The notes under the pieces were generated by a model, which did not search any database, had not been told where the DNA came from, and worked only from the letters and a program-made list of their open reading frames with translations. 64,000 nt of DNA from DATFVA01 sp963747755 (GTDB lineage: Bacteria; Bacteroidota; Ignavibacteria; Ignavibacteriales; Ignavibacteriaceae), in assembly GCA_963747755.1 (NCBI GenBank), contig CAVVGK010000008.1, forward strand, positions 164,514-228,513. Direction: 5' to 3'. The position numbers and the translations under genes are program-made. This document shows positions 28,918-40,200 of the stretch, one piece after another; the stretch's first letter is position 1, and the number at the start of each line of letters is the position of its first letter.

Positions 28918-31008
28918 TTAATTAATTTTCTCCAGGTCGATCATAAATCTTGCTATTATACCGGCCCAGATGTAAGTCTTATTCCATCCGGCTTGATGAT
29001 CATCGGGACTATAAAACTCCCAGAACCAGTGATCGGTTTTGAGCTGATTTATCATATTCTGCATAATTCTTTCGGCAAGTTCCTTTGCCTCCTTCTTATA
29101 TCCATAATTCATAAGCCCTCTGAAAACCAGGTAATCCCATTGAACCCATACGGGACCATTCCAGTAACCAATCGGGTTATAATAACTATCGTCAGCCGAT
29201 AAAGTCGGAACTCCGTAATTCCGCCAGAATTCAGAAGGATTGGTCAGATGTTTAATTAAAATCCCGGCCTGATCTTCATTTGCAACTCCTGCCCATAATG
29301 CAAGAAATGCTATGATCTCCTTCCTTTTCAGGTCATCCTTTGTCTTATAAGTAAACGTGTGATCCTTTTTATTAACATTGTAGTAAAAACCCGTTTCCGG
29401 ATCCCACATAAATTTATTTATAAGCTCGGTTCTGTTTTCCGCATCCTTCATCCATTTTTCGGCTTCGGTACTCATGCCGAGTTCTTCAGCCATCGTCGAA
29501 AGAGATTTGGCTTCACTAACCAACATTATGTTGCAGTCAACCGCTTCAAAATTTGTTGGATCGCCAACCTCATCCCATACTGCAACTCTGGCATCCCGTA
29601 CGCATTCAAGTACGGCATTAGCTCCCCATTCACATAAACCGTCGTTATCCGAATCACGGTTTACTGTATAATAGTTGTAAAATTTCTTGCCTGATTCGTA
29701 AGCCTGCCTCAGGAATTCTTTATCTTTCGTTACTTTATAGATTTCCAGGTTCTCCCAGTTAAACCAGGGAGCTGAAGTTGTAAGCTGACCGTTTTCAGGA
29801 ATTGTTTCATTCAGATAAGGACCGGTCCTGTAGTTTATATAACCGTCGGGATGCTGCCGTTCAAAGTAAACTCTTTGTGAATTCATAGCGCTCAAAGGAT
29901 CCATATATGCATAAGCAAGCATAGTCAGACTCTCATGAAAGACTTGCCCCCCGTAACCCCAGCCCCACCTCGGCTCGCGTGAAAAAACATAATAATTGTA
30001 GCTGCACTCACCCTCCGGTGGAAGCATACATTGTCTGATTAATGAAAATGCATTCCAGTAAAGAAGCTGCGATTCATCATCGTTATAGCTGACCGGTGGG
30101 ATATGAGAATATATATTTTCATCTTCATTTACATATTGGTTAAGATTTTCATTCATTAATTTTCGACAGTGAGATTCAAGTTCCTTTGTTCCTTTACCTT
30201 TTTCTATGACTGCACGGGCGATTTTAATTTCCGCTGACTGACCCGCTGGAATATCAAGTTCACTACTGAGTGTTATAATTCTGGCTTCTTCTGAAAGTAA
30301 TGTTCCGTTAAGCTTTCTTTGCCTGACAGAATTAATAAAATTTCCGCTTCCTGTATCTCCCTTTACTTCATACTGGTTATAGGTTCCTGCGCTTATTGTT
30401 TTCTTATCAAGCATAAAAACGTTCTGCAGATCAGATTTAAATGGAATGTTATGTCCCTTCATCCAGCCGTCTGGAAATTCTGTGTGTGTGAACTCAACTC
30501 CTGTATTGTCATCCGTCATCCGTATGTCTTTAAAAGATCTATGCTCATTCTGGATATATGGATAAACATCTAGTTGAACAGTAAACGGACTTTCATTAGT
30601 GATTCTCACTTGCCTGACGGCAATCCCCGAACTATACACCAGAAAATATTCTTCAACTTTAATGTCTTTAAAAGGATAATAGTAAAATTTCACGAGGTCA
30701 CTGTAAGAAACAGTAAGTACTGGTTTGCTAAAATATTGTTGAAGCTTGTCTCTTACGAGATCATCTTTTCTGAAAATTAATCCGATATTGCCAGCCTGCT
30801 GTGTAATGAAATTCAGTCCTTTCTGCGGATCAAACCAATCAAACTGGTATCCCTCATTTACTATATACTCTGATCTGCTCAGAGATGCATTATAAGTAGT
30901 ATATATTGGAGCGTCTTCTGTTGCAGAAAGATTCGACAAAAAATTCTGTCCGAAAGAGCATATGCTCCCCGCTATAATAGCTAAAACTATTTGATAAATT
31001 TTCACCAT
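28918..31008 (-). CDS. Secreted GH63-like (alpha/alpha)6-barrel glycosidase, paralogue 2
   Basis: The 696-residue product has a signal peptide (MVKIYQIVLAIIAGSICSFG), the shared N-terminal EDAPIYTTYNASLSRSEYIV motif and a GH63-like barrel with WGWGYGGQVFHESLTMLAYA, RDSDNDGLCEWGANA and YWNGPVWVQWDYLVFRGL, ending FMIDLEKIN without a sorting tail. The start codon lies 2 bp after the stop of the gene at 31011-34403. It is closer to the 37212-40259 protein (shared GGQVFHES and YINYRTGPYL) than to the 26711-28873 paralogue and represents the form without the inserted domain. Confidence 0.78.
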   Translation of the reverse strand: MVKIYQIVLAIIAGSICSFGQNFLSNLSATEDAPIYTTYNASLSRSEYIVNEGYQFDWFDPQKGLNFITQQAGNIGLIFRKDDLVRDKLQQYFSKPVLTVSYSDLVKFYYYPFKDIKVEEYFLVYSSGIAVRQVRITNESPFTVQLDVYPYIQNEHRSFKDIRMTDDNTGVEFTHTEFPDGWMKGHNIPFKSDLQNVFMLDKKTISAGTYNQYEVKGDTGSGNFINSVRQRKLNGTLLSEEARIITLSSELDIPAGQSAEIKIARAVIEKGKGTKELESHCRKLMNENLNQYVNEDENIYSHIPPVSYNDDESQLLYWNAFSLIRQCMLPPEGECSYNYYVFSREPRWGWGYGGQVFHESLTMLAYAYMDPLSAMNSQRVYFERQHPDGYINYRTGPYLNETIPENGQLTTSAPWFNWENLEIYKVTKDKEFLRQAYESGKKFYNYYTVNRDSDNDGLCEWGANAVLECVRDARVAVWDEVGDPTNFEAVDCNIMLVSEAKSLSTMAEELGMSTEAEKWMKDAENRTELINKFMWDPETGFYYNVNKKDHTFTYKTKDDLKRKEIIAFLALWAGVANEDQAGILIKHLTNPSEFWRNYGVPTLSADDSYYNPIGYWNGPVWVQWDYLVFRGLMNYGYKKEAKELAERIMQNMINQLKTDHWFWEFYSPDDHQAGWNKTYIWAGIIARFMIDLEKIN

Positions 31009-31010
31009 AA

Positions 31011-34000
31011 TTATTTCAATTTAATTTTTACTTCTTTTTCTAAGTATTTGTTCTCCCCTTTCTCAAAAACAACACGGATCCTGTATATACTTTCAGCGAA
31101 ATTTTCTATGACTCCGTTTTCAACCGATTCTATGTTTTCAGCAGGAGCGAAAACTTTCAATAATTCTTCACTCTCCGGTTTCCCTTCTAATCTGACATTG
31201 TATTCTTTTCCGCTAAGACCCGCCGATAAAATTCTAAATCCCTCCGAGAATTCACCAACTCTGGGATTAGGGAGCACCGGGATAGCACATATCCCATTCC
31301 CCGAATAAACTTCAACTTGTAAATTTTCCTTTACGTTTATGTTCAGCGATATGTAATCCTGCTGCCTTCCGGTTGTCTTTTCATATTTCACCTCTTCACC
31401 GTCAACCAGAACTCTTGTGATATTTGTACCTGAAGGAAAGTAAGGTTTAAATTTTATGCTTAGGTTCCCGGAACCTGTATGATTAAAGAAAAAATCAGAT
31501 TTATCAGATGTTCTGGTCATCCTGAAATCAAGTTTATGTTCACCGCATTTGATATTCCTGACTTTAATATAATTCCATTCAGCTGGCAGCCTTGGGGATA
31601 ACAATAGTTCGTTTTTGAGCGCATCGGCTTTCAGTCCCAGCATTCCTTCAAGGATGGGCTGAAGCACCATCGTCTCTGACCAGCATTGATGGGGACAAAC
31701 CCCGGACGGTAGATATTTTTCACCATTAAGTACCTCCTCCACATATCCGGGTCCCCAGTTTTTATATACATTGAGACTTCCCATAAAATGTGAAAATCCC
31801 TGCAGATAATTACCGTATTCATATTCCGCAAGCGATGTCCATCCTGTAAATAATGGCCATATACTTCCATAGTGATAGCCTCGCGGATTGAACATGGGGT
31901 TGAATTCGCTTATGATCCTCACACCCCAGTCGGTAGTAAAGCCATTGCTGGCATATGTATCCAGTACCGGATAAGCCTTTTTATGGTCGACTAATCCGAA
32001 ATACATCGGGACCGAAGGAAGTGCTGTTTTTTGAGTATTATATGTATTATCAGACAGGAGTCCGTAATTATAGAATTCCTCATCTTTATTCCAGAAATCT
32101 TCATTCACAATCTTGCTGACAATTTCAAAATCTTTATTATATCTTTCAGATGCTTTCGTATCTCCCAGAGCCGCAGCAATATACCTGGCTTCTCTGAGTG
32201 TCTCTGCCCAGCATCCGGCAAGATAATAAGTTGTTTTAGAACCAAACAACTCCCCGCCTTCTACCCAGCCATGACCAACGTTCGTATTTTCAATTAAATG
32301 ATCTCCGTCAGTATCTGTGGAATAGAGGAAATCTATTGCTTTTTTAATATGAGGCCAGCTTTCTCTTATAAAATTAAGGTCTCCGGTCCACTTTAAATAC
32401 CTTCCCGCGAGTATGACATAAAGAGGAGTGGCATCCGCTGCATCATAGTGAACAACTCCGCTGGTTGTTAGTTCATGAAAGATCTTGCCGTTTAAATCCT
32501 GGTATTTCTGGTAGGTTTGGAGAACATTTTTAATTTTCACCGGGCTGCCGTAATCTAATATTGCCATTCCACTCCACTCACCGTCACGTCCGAAATACCA
32601 TGCATATCCCGGCCGGCCGCTGACCTCCTGATTGCCTCCCCATCCATGGGCGGTGGTTGAAAAACCTGCGGCAAGTGATTTCCCAATACCCGGGGTGTTT
32701 ATAAAAAATCTGTCCGTACCTGTCAGTGCCCACCGATATCCTTCATTGAAATTTTCGTCCGGGGAGGAAATCATAAGTGCGTTTGAGAGAAAATCTTTAT
32801 AATATTCGGTAGTATTTTCATAAATCGCTCCGGAAGATCCCGCAGCCTTTTTATAATATCCTGCGGCAGAATTTAATCCCTCATCCGTACCGATGACGAA
32901 CATATCCAGATTATCATTCATTTTCAGTTCAAACTCCATCAGGAAAGAAGCCTGCAGCTTATCTGATTCGTTCCCTATAATTTCATTACCAACATGACTG
33001 AAACCGTCAAACTGACCGGAAAGCTTGTAAACCGGAGTTTTACCGGAACCCACTATGGTATAAAATTCATTGCTTTCATTCTTTATTACGTATGCATTCA
33101 AACCCTCATCCCAACTGTAAAATATTGACCCAAGGGCTTTATGGGAATATGGCCACATAAATCTCAGGTTGCTCTTGAATCTTATGACGAGTTTTGCAGG
33201 ATAAACTCCTCTGTATTCGTAATGTATTATACCTGAAGGATCTTCGATATCAGAAGTTATAATTTCGGTGATGTATGCACGCGGAAATTTATAAACACGG
33301 GTAAAGGACCCGGATCTGTTTTCAACTTGCGGTCTCTGATCACCGAACCAATAAATAGTGTCCTTGTAGGAAAATTGTATGCCTGCTTCATAATCCCTGA
33401 TGGCCATAAAAGGGTGAGTCCAGATCTCTTCAATCCCGCCTTTTTCTTTGCCCATAAGCAGCATCCGTTCTCCGCCAGTATCCCATTCATTATCCGAAGC
33501 AAATCTTGCACTAAGCTGAAGCGGGTCATTATCCATCATCCATTTTTTCGCCGAATCAATTTTAACTTTTTCCGATGTACTTCTAAATTCGGCTACAGTC
33601 AACTTGTTGTAATTCCAGTATCGCGGTTTAATATTGCTTTTAACCCCGGCTAAGTAGTTCAGACAATTATTAACGAATAATTCGAGTTGAAGCCTGTTTT
33701 GATTTTCGGGTGCAAAATAAGTATATGTGCCTATACTCAGCACTTTGCCTTTGCCCGGATTGTATTCAAGCATCAGCTTTGAACTTTCCTTGAGGGTTAT
33801 ATATGCCCAGTCCACTGCTAAAACTTTACCTTCGGGTATAACATCTCCGAAATATCCTGTCTGGCGGACAATGCCGTCTTTAAGAGGAGCCCAGATATAA
33901 GCTCCTCCGTTTAACCCTTCGAAGACAGGGTGGGTCCTGAAAGCATGAAGACCTAGCTTCCTTCCGTAACCTTCATCAACGGCCTGTATATATTCGATTC

Positions 34001-34403
34001 CGGGTTCTTTGTTTTCCAGTCCCATAGGAACTGCTAATCTTACAGCATCAAGCGACAGTAATAATGACCCGCCATTCTGCAGATACTTCATTATCGCCTT
34101 GAGGAAAGCAGGATTGATCTCTTCCCTGGAAAGAGCGGACGAATCCGCCCTATGGTACCAGACAACTTTAACTGATTTCAGTATCTCAGGATTTTTTATC
34201 ACCTCTTCAATTGTGAATTTAATGACGCTGAAATTATTATCGGACTTCAAAAAACTATATGCAGCCTCAGTTTCAATTAATTCCCGGCCGTTTGAAAGAA
34301 ACCCTATTGTACTTTTGTCGCTTCGGTTGCTGCTTGCAAGTAACGATGCAGACAAAGTAGAGATAAGAATAATTAGACATACGAACTTAATACGGATGAC
34401 CAT
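31011..34403 (-). CDS. Secreted GDE-like glycosidase with N-terminal GATase/ThuA-like domain
   Basis: AGGAGG lies 7 nt upstream of the ATG at 34403, which shares one base with the previous stop (TAATG). After a signal peptide (MVIRIKFVCLIILISTLS) come about 220 residues with a class-I glutamine-amidotransferase/ThuA-like pattern (VKVVWYHRADSSALSREEI, YLQNGGSLLLSLDAVRLAV, GKGKVLSIGTYTYF). A beta-sandwich follows, then an (alpha/alpha)6 barrel with SGRPGYAWYFGRDGEWSGMA, STDTDGDHLIENTNVGHGW and GYHYGSIWPLFTGW. The same barrel type is encoded at 24079-26703. Fusion of a ThuA-like domain to such an enzyme is unusual. No sorting tail is seen. Confidence 0.75.
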   Translation of the reverse strand: MVIRIKFVCLIILISTLSASLLASSNRSDKSTIGFLSNGRELIETEAAYSFLKSDNNFSVIKFTIEEVIKNPEILKSVKVVWYHRADSSALSREEINPAFLKAIMKYLQNGGSLLLSLDAVRLAVPMGLENKEPGIEYIQAVDEGYGRKLGLHAFRTHPVFEGLNGGAYIWAPLKDGIVRQTGYFGDVIPEGKVLAVDWAYITLKESSKLMLEYNPGKGKVLSIGTYTYFAPENQNRLQLELFVNNCLNYLAGVKSNIKPRYWNYNKLTVAEFRSTSEKVKIDSAKKWMMDNDPLQLSARFASDNEWDTGGERMLLMGKEKGGIEEIWTHPFMAIRDYEAGIQFSYKDTIYWFGDQRPQVENRSGSFTRVYKFPRAYITEIITSDIEDPSGIIHYEYRGVYPAKLVIRFKSNLRFMWPYSHKALGSIFYSWDEGLNAYVIKNESNEFYTIVGSGKTPVYKLSGQFDGFSHVGNEIIGNESDKLQASFLMEFELKMNDNLDMFVIGTDEGLNSAAGYYKKAAGSSGAIYENTTEYYKDFLSNALMISSPDENFNEGYRWALTGTDRFFINTPGIGKSLAAGFSTTAHGWGGNQEVSGRPGYAWYFGRDGEWSGMAILDYGSPVKIKNVLQTYQKYQDLNGKIFHELTTSGVVHYDAADATPLYVILAGRYLKWTGDLNFIRESWPHIKKAIDFLYSTDTDGDHLIENTNVGHGWVEGGELFGSKTTYYLAGCWAETLREARYIAAALGDTKASERYNKDFEIVSKIVNEDFWNKDEEFYNYGLLSDNTYNTQKTALPSVPMYFGLVDHKKAYPVLDTYASNGFTTDWGVRIISEFNPMFNPRGYHYGSIWPLFTGWTSLAEYEYGNYLQGFSHFMGSLNVYKNWGPGYVEEVLNGEKYLPSGVCPHQCWSETMVLQPILEGMLGLKADALKNELLLSPRLPAEWNYIKVRNIKCGEHKLDFRMTRTSDKSDFFFNHTGSGNLSIKFKPYFPSGTNITRVLVDGEEVKYEKTTGRQQDYISLNINVKENLQVEVYSGNGICAIPVLPNPRVGEFSEGFRILSAGLSGKEYNVRLEGKPESEELLKVFAPAENIESVENGVIENFAESIYRIRVVFEKGENKYLEKEVKIKLK

Positions 34404-37177
34404 TAATTTACCTCCTTCTGAAATGCATCCTTTACGCATCTGAATCCGATAGTGGAATTTCTTTCAAAACCCGGTGAGACCTGCAGCAGCATCTGAGAAT
34501 AATTCAGGGGTCGCGGGCCCCCTTTAACATACCACCAGCTTGACGTTGGATTATAATAACTTCCCCCCCTGATAATTATAAAACTATAGCTTCCGTTATC
34601 ATATACATCATTGGTCAGTTGCCTTACATTACCGGTAAGATCTGCTGCTCCCCATTTATTGATTCCCTCGGGAAAAGCAGTAACCTCAGTCAGATTATTG
34701 GATGAATAATTGCATTTGGTCGAATCAAAACTGCTTCCCCATGGCCAGGTTAAAGTATCACCGCATTGTGCGGCATACTGCCATTCTAATTCTGAGGGAA
34801 GCCTTTTTCCTGCCCAATCGGCGTAAGCTCTGGCATCATCAATCGCTACATATACTACCGGAAGATCTCCACCACCTCCAGGGTAGTCCCCTTTATTCCA
34901 GTTTTTCAGGAAGTTGGCTGTGTCATCCGGAACATAACCGGTCGCCTGAAGAAACTCTTTGAACTCTTTATTTGTGACCGGATATTTATCCATAAAGAAT
35001 CTATGCACTGAAGTAAACTCTGAATCAGCATACTCCGGATATGGAATAAATCCATCAGGAGTATTTACTATATACCTGAAATCACCGGACGGAATTTCTA
35101 CCATACCCGCCGGTGCCTCCGATGATTTTAGAGTAGGGGTAATTTTGCTTATCAGCACCGGAGTTGCAGAATTAATTTTTACTATTCTTTCATCTATAAG
35201 TTCATTGTTTTGCAATAGCTGCACGACATATTTGTCTTCCGGGTATCCGAATCGTTCCCGTAATTTTATCAGGTTATTTCCGGTTTCAAATTTCAGCGAT
35301 TTGTTGCTGTATGAGGGAATTCCGGCCCAGACAAGAATGCTGTCACCGGTTGCCGCGGAAATTGACATTTGATCACCGGTCAGGCTCACTTTTAAGAGCC
35401 CGAAAAATTTTGCTATACACCCCGCATTTCCTTCCATCCTTGTCCCCAGATATGAGCGGTTGAATGCATCAGCTTTGACGGGGATAAACGTACCGTCAGC
35501 CATTGTATCCGGTTTTACTTCCTCATGGTTCCAAAGATCGACATAATGGTAACCCTTTCTGTCATCTATTTTAAATAAGGGTCCGTCATATCCATCCGGA
35601 ACAAGACTGAATAGTGTATATACTGTTTTATCTCCGTCTTTCCATTCATTAACCCAGATACTATCCCTCAGTGTTTTTATTAGAGGTATCCATTCTTTAT
35701 TTGTAAATGCGGAAGTGTTTTCCCTAAGGATCATCGTTGCCTTACCGAGATATGTAAATTCCTCTTCCATCCATTGCGGTCTGGCCGGAGCCATCATATT
35801 TATTTCAACACCATAGCCGTTAAAAAATGAAACGGCTGTTTCCCTGTGCAGCCTTCCTTCATTCAGAGTCAGAACTCTGAAAATCGCGAATTCCGGTTTG
35901 ATGAATTTATTAAGATTTAAAGGCGGAGGCATAAAGATAGCATTATGTACACGGCCTGAAACAATGCCAGGCATGTCTTTGGGAACGGCCATTCCTTCGC
36001 TGTACATTACAACTCCTGTCCTTATACTATCGGCAGCGTTTTGAAGATCATCACTAGAACTGCCGTATGTATCGAGGACAATGCCGTCAGCGTTAGTAGC
36101 CCGGATCAGTCTCGAAATCCCTTCATAAAAATCCTCCTTCCTGGTACTCTGATCCCAGGGATTAAAAGAGATAAAAAACCTTGTCCCCATGCTTTTGGAA
36201 TAGTCAGACAGTTCCTTCAGTTTGTTTAATCCTCCCGGCAGATCGGAATACAGGTCCCACTGGTTCCTCGAATCCATTCCGAGGGTTGGCCAGGTGGGCC
36301 ATAAACAGAAAATGTCATATTTTCCGTAAAGCTCCGTTGAGCTATTAAGGAATTGCTTAAGCTGATATCTTCCATCGCTCCTGTCATAAAATTTATGGTC
36401 CCAGCCGTAAAGAAGAGCTATCAGATATGAGTGTCTTACCCATTCAAGATCCTTCCGTTCAAAAAGTTTGTTATCAAAACTTTTTAGATCATATAGATAC
36501 CTGTCCTGGAAAAGGGTACGAAGTCCATCCTGCCAGGTACCCTTATAGAAATCGAAATAAATATCATATTCAATATTTCCCCCTGGTTTTACTAAGGCAG
36601 AGTATCTCCTGAATTCAGTATCTTTTCCGCCTTTTCTTCTTGCCAAAGCAAAGACGGAAAGAGAATCGTTTATCCGCACAGCAGAATAACCCAGAGACCA
36701 GGCATTATCCGGCAGCACAACTCCGATTGATCCCAGCCCCGGCCTGAAAATCTTTGAACTGGCTAAATTCCACGGTGCAGAAGCAGTAATGTAGATATGA
36801 TCCTCCGACTGCCCGAAAGGAACAAGATTTAAGAACTTTAGACTGGAATCGGAGTTATTTTTCAAGATTAAATGAGCTTTCCAGCCGGGTTTAAAGTTAC
36901 CTTCTGCTTTTAGTGATCCTGAAATACCTGATGGAAACTTGAATGAGACAGAATCTTTATTCAAATCAACTTCAACTGAACCTGTATTCATAAGCTGATC
37001 GTTTATCTCGACAGACAGCAAAGGAAGCGGCTTATCAAATGAATACCTTGTCTCTCCGCTTGCTATTCCGGTGATTTTCAATCCCTCCGAAGCATCAAAT
37101 ACAACGTCCTTAACTTCCTGCGCACAAGCGACTGTAAAAGAAATAAAAAGTAATATGCCTGCTTTTCTTAAGTTCAT
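34403..37177 (-). CDS. Secreted TIM-barrel glycosidase-like protein fused to a sulfatase-modifying-factor-like (FGE) domain
   Basis: The 924-residue product has a signal peptide ending near Cys18/Ala19 (FTVACAQ), possibly a lipoprotein. Residues about 30-230 are beta-rich. About 235-530 look like a TIM barrel (YDIFCLWPTWPTLGMDS, RFFISFNPWDQ, NADGIVLDTYGSSSDD, MYSEGMAV), with Asp in VLDTYG as a candidate catalytic residue. About 535-690 are beta domains. Residues 692-924 are FGE/SUMF1-like (MVEIPSGDF, YPVTNKEFKEFL, KRLPSELEWQYA, GAADLTGNV, IIRGGSYY, GFRCVKD). The segment between RGGS and GFRC has no Cys, so the copper-binding Cys pair of true formylglycine-generating enzymes is absent. The fold is probably reused for binding or structure. 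Confidence 0.75.
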   Translation of the reverse strand: MNLRKAGILLFISFTVACAQEVKDVVFDASEGLKITGIASGETRYSFDKPLPLLSVEINDQLMNTGSVEVDLNKDSVSFKFPSGISGSLKAEGNFKPGWKAHLILKNNSDSSLKFLNLVPFGQSEDHIYITASAPWNLASSKIFRPGLGSIGVVLPDNAWSLGYSAVRINDSLSVFALARRKGGKDTEFRRYSALVKPGGNIEYDIYFDFYKGTWQDGLRTLFQDRYLYDLKSFDNKLFERKDLEWVRHSYLIALLYGWDHKFYDRSDGRYQLKQFLNSSTELYGKYDIFCLWPTWPTLGMDSRNQWDLYSDLPGGLNKLKELSDYSKSMGTRFFISFNPWDQSTRKEDFYEGISRLIRATNADGIVLDTYGSSSDDLQNAADSIRTGVVMYSEGMAVPKDMPGIVSGRVHNAIFMPPPLNLNKFIKPEFAIFRVLTLNEGRLHRETAVSFFNGYGVEINMMAPARPQWMEEEFTYLGKATMILRENTSAFTNKEWIPLIKTLRDSIWVNEWKDGDKTVYTLFSLVPDGYDGPLFKIDDRKGYHYVDLWNHEEVKPDTMADGTFIPVKADAFNRSYLGTRMEGNAGCIAKFFGLLKVSLTGDQMSISAATGDSILVWAGIPSYSNKSLKFETGNNLIKLRERFGYPEDKYVVQLLQNNELIDERIVKINSATPVLISKITPTLKSSEAPAGMVEIPSGDFRYIVNTPDGFIPYPEYADSEFTSVHRFFMDKYPVTNKEFKEFLQATGYVPDDTANFLKNWNKGDYPGGGGDLPVVYVAIDDARAYADWAGKRLPSELEWQYAAQCGDTLTWPWGSSFDSTKCNYSSNNLTEVTAFPEGINKWGAADLTGNVRQLTNDVYDNGSYSFIIIRGGSYYNPTSSWWYVKGGPRPLNYSQMLLQVSPGFERNSTIGFRCVKDAFQKEVN

Positions 37178-37211
37178 AAAATTTTCGTGATGTCCTCTTT
37201 ATTTTTTAATT

Positions 37212-40200
37212 CTATTTCAAAAAGACCATACTTTTTGCCACTCTTGTACCTCCGGTATCAATAACATATAAATACACTCCGCTCGATAGATCTCCATTTC
37301 CGGAAGAAAGGTTTTCCGCATTGAAAATTAAATTGTGCTGTCCTGCTTCCAGAATCTCATCTAATAAAGTCTCTACCTTTCGTCCAAGAATATCATATAT
37401 CGTCACTTCAACATTCTGCCTCTGTGGTATCCGAAAAACAATATTTGTCGAAGGATTGAAAGGATTCGGATAATTTTGAAAAATCTCTGGTTTCGCGGGA
37501 TATGCCGGGCTGTTATAGAAGTCCTTTATATCAGTAACATGATTGTAGTCAATCAGCATTCTGGCAGCTATACCTGCCCAGATATACGTTTTATTCCAGC
37601 CGCTCCAGTTCTGATCGGGACTGTATAACTCCCAGAACCAGTGATCCTCTTTCAATCTGTTTATCATGTTTGCCAGCACCTTATTCATTACTCCCCCGGC
37701 TTCTTCAAAATATCCATATTTCAGAAGGCCTCTGAATATCAGGTAATTCCATTGAACCCATACGGGTCCGTTCCAGTATCCCCGGTCATTATAATAAGGG
37801 TCATCTGCAGATAGCGCAGGAACACCATACGTTCTATCAAATTCATCAGGATTTTTTAGGTGACTAACCAGGATCGCCGCCACCTGGCTATCAGCCACGC
37901 CTGCCCACAAAGGCAGGAAGCCAATAATTTCTTTTCTCTTAAGATCATTTGGCATAGAGTAAGTAAAATCATTATCAGCTTTGTCTATATTATAATAAAA
38001 TCCGGTCTGCTCATCCCACATGTATTTATTAATTGAATCTTTTCTATTCTCTGCCTCCTCATTCCAGTATGTGCTTTCCTGCTGATAGCCAAGCGCTTCA
38101 GCCATAAAAGCAAGGGATTTAGCCTCACTAACAAGCATGCAGTTAAGATCAAGACATTCAAAATCTGAAGGCCATCCCACCTGATCCCAGACAGCAGCCT
38201 GTCCGTCCCTCACTGATTCGAGAACCGCGTGTCCGCCCCATTCGCATAATCCATCATCGTCTGCATCCCTGTTCTGAAGCCAGAAATTATAAAACTGTTT
38301 CCCTGAACTATAAGCCTGTGTTAAAAAATCTGCATCATTACTTATCTTATAAATTTCACTGTTCTCCCAGTTAAACCATGGAGCTGATGAAGTAAGCTGC
38401 CCGTTATATGGAATTGTTTCATCCAGATAAGGACCGGTCCTATAATTTATATATCCATCGGATTGCTGTCTTTCCATATAAACTCGCTGCGAATTCATAG
38501 CACTTTCAGGATTCATAACTACATACGCCAACATCGAGATGCTTTCATGGAATACCTGCCCTCCGTGTCCCCAGCCCCATTGGGGCTCGCGGGAGAAAAC
38601 GTAGTAGTTGTAAGAGCATTCTCCCTCCGGAGGCATCATACATTGTTTCAAAAGACTAAAACAATTCCAGTAAAGCATCCTGTAATCCTGATTCGTGAAA
38701 TCAGGCTGGGGAATACTCCCGCACTCGGTTTCATCGGTATTAACAAACTGATCCAGGCTGATCTGGCTTAAATTTCTGCATTCATCTACGAGGGATTCGA
38801 TATCGGAGGTATCTGCCGCTACTCCCCTCATAATCCTTAACTCCGAACTTTGTCCGGAATAAATCACATAGTTCTTTTGAAAAGCCGTAATCTTCAGACT
38901 GCCGGGAGGAATTGCCTGACTCAAGTTCTGGTTCATCATATCAGAGAACAAAAAAGCTGAAGATTGCTGTATATTACCTTTCTCGGTTGTATGTCCGCTT
39001 AGATTACCGGATAAATCTTTTGACAGGATTACATACCCATACGTGCTGTCGGGATCCAGGTTTTGATCCAGACAGGCATTACCATTTATGTCTGATTGAA
39101 TTAAATCATATCTGCCGGGCGTGGAGACGGTTCTCCTGTAAACATTATAAAGATATCCGGGAGTTTGTGTCCATGTAATAACCGCAGATGTATTTCCGGA
39201 TGAAAAATTCACGTATGGATCACCTGGAACGGGGGGAAAAGAAGTGTCAGCAAGTTGAACATCTGTTCTGATTCCCAAAGGTTCCGGCAGATTCTGTATA
39301 ATATTCGAATTTATTCCCTGTTCATTTAAGGCTGTACAGGTGAATATAACTTTAAATGAATCACCCTGGGCTACAGGTGGATTCTGAAAGTTTCCCAATT
39401 CGCATCCCTGGTATCCATTTCCGGGAATATTCGGATCCGGATCACCCCACTTTGGGGTCTCCTCAGTAAGTATTTCATTCTCACTGCCGTTATGAAGAAT
39501 TACCTGTTGAGCTGAAGGAGGAATATGAAAACAAGGAGTACCGTCACCATGTTTTACTGTTCCCCACTCTACGCAATAATTTGCGAGGCCCGGGCTTCGT
39601 TTACTTTGAATTTCCCAGGTCAGATTGTTGTAAGCACCAAAGGAATCCGGAGATGAATTAATCAGATAAACATCCCTGAGGTTCTCCAGGTATGGAATGT
39701 TATGTTCGATGGTCCAGCTGTCAGGCGGTTCCTGGTGATTGAAAACAAAAGCGTCTCCATCAGGATGAAGTAAAATATCAGTAATTATTCCTGTTTTATG
39801 AAAAAAGAAAGGGTAAACACTTATTGATATTGTTGAATCTCCTTCATTAGAAATCTGAATATCCTGAACGGCAATACCTGACGAATAAACCAAAAAAAAC
39901 ACTGAAACACGGATATCGTGGAAAGGGAAGAAATTATACTTTACAAGGTCACTGTAGGAAGTGGTTATTACCGGCTGCTGAAAAAAATCCCCGTTAAAAT
40001 ATTTTATCTCTTCCCCGTATTTGAAAGCAAGACACAAATTTCCGCCGTTGTCAGTTTCAAAATTCACACCTTCGTTATCTTTAAACCAGGAAAACCGGTA
40101 TCCCTCGTCTATAATATAGGATGATCTTTCGGCTGCTGCTGCATAAGTGGTATATACTGGATCGTCTTTAACGGCAGAAAGATCGGAAAGAAAATTCTGA

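Noticed and set aside
34403..35102. A working formylglycine-generating enzyme
   Set aside because: The Cys pair needed for copper binding is missing and no sulfatase is encoded nearby.
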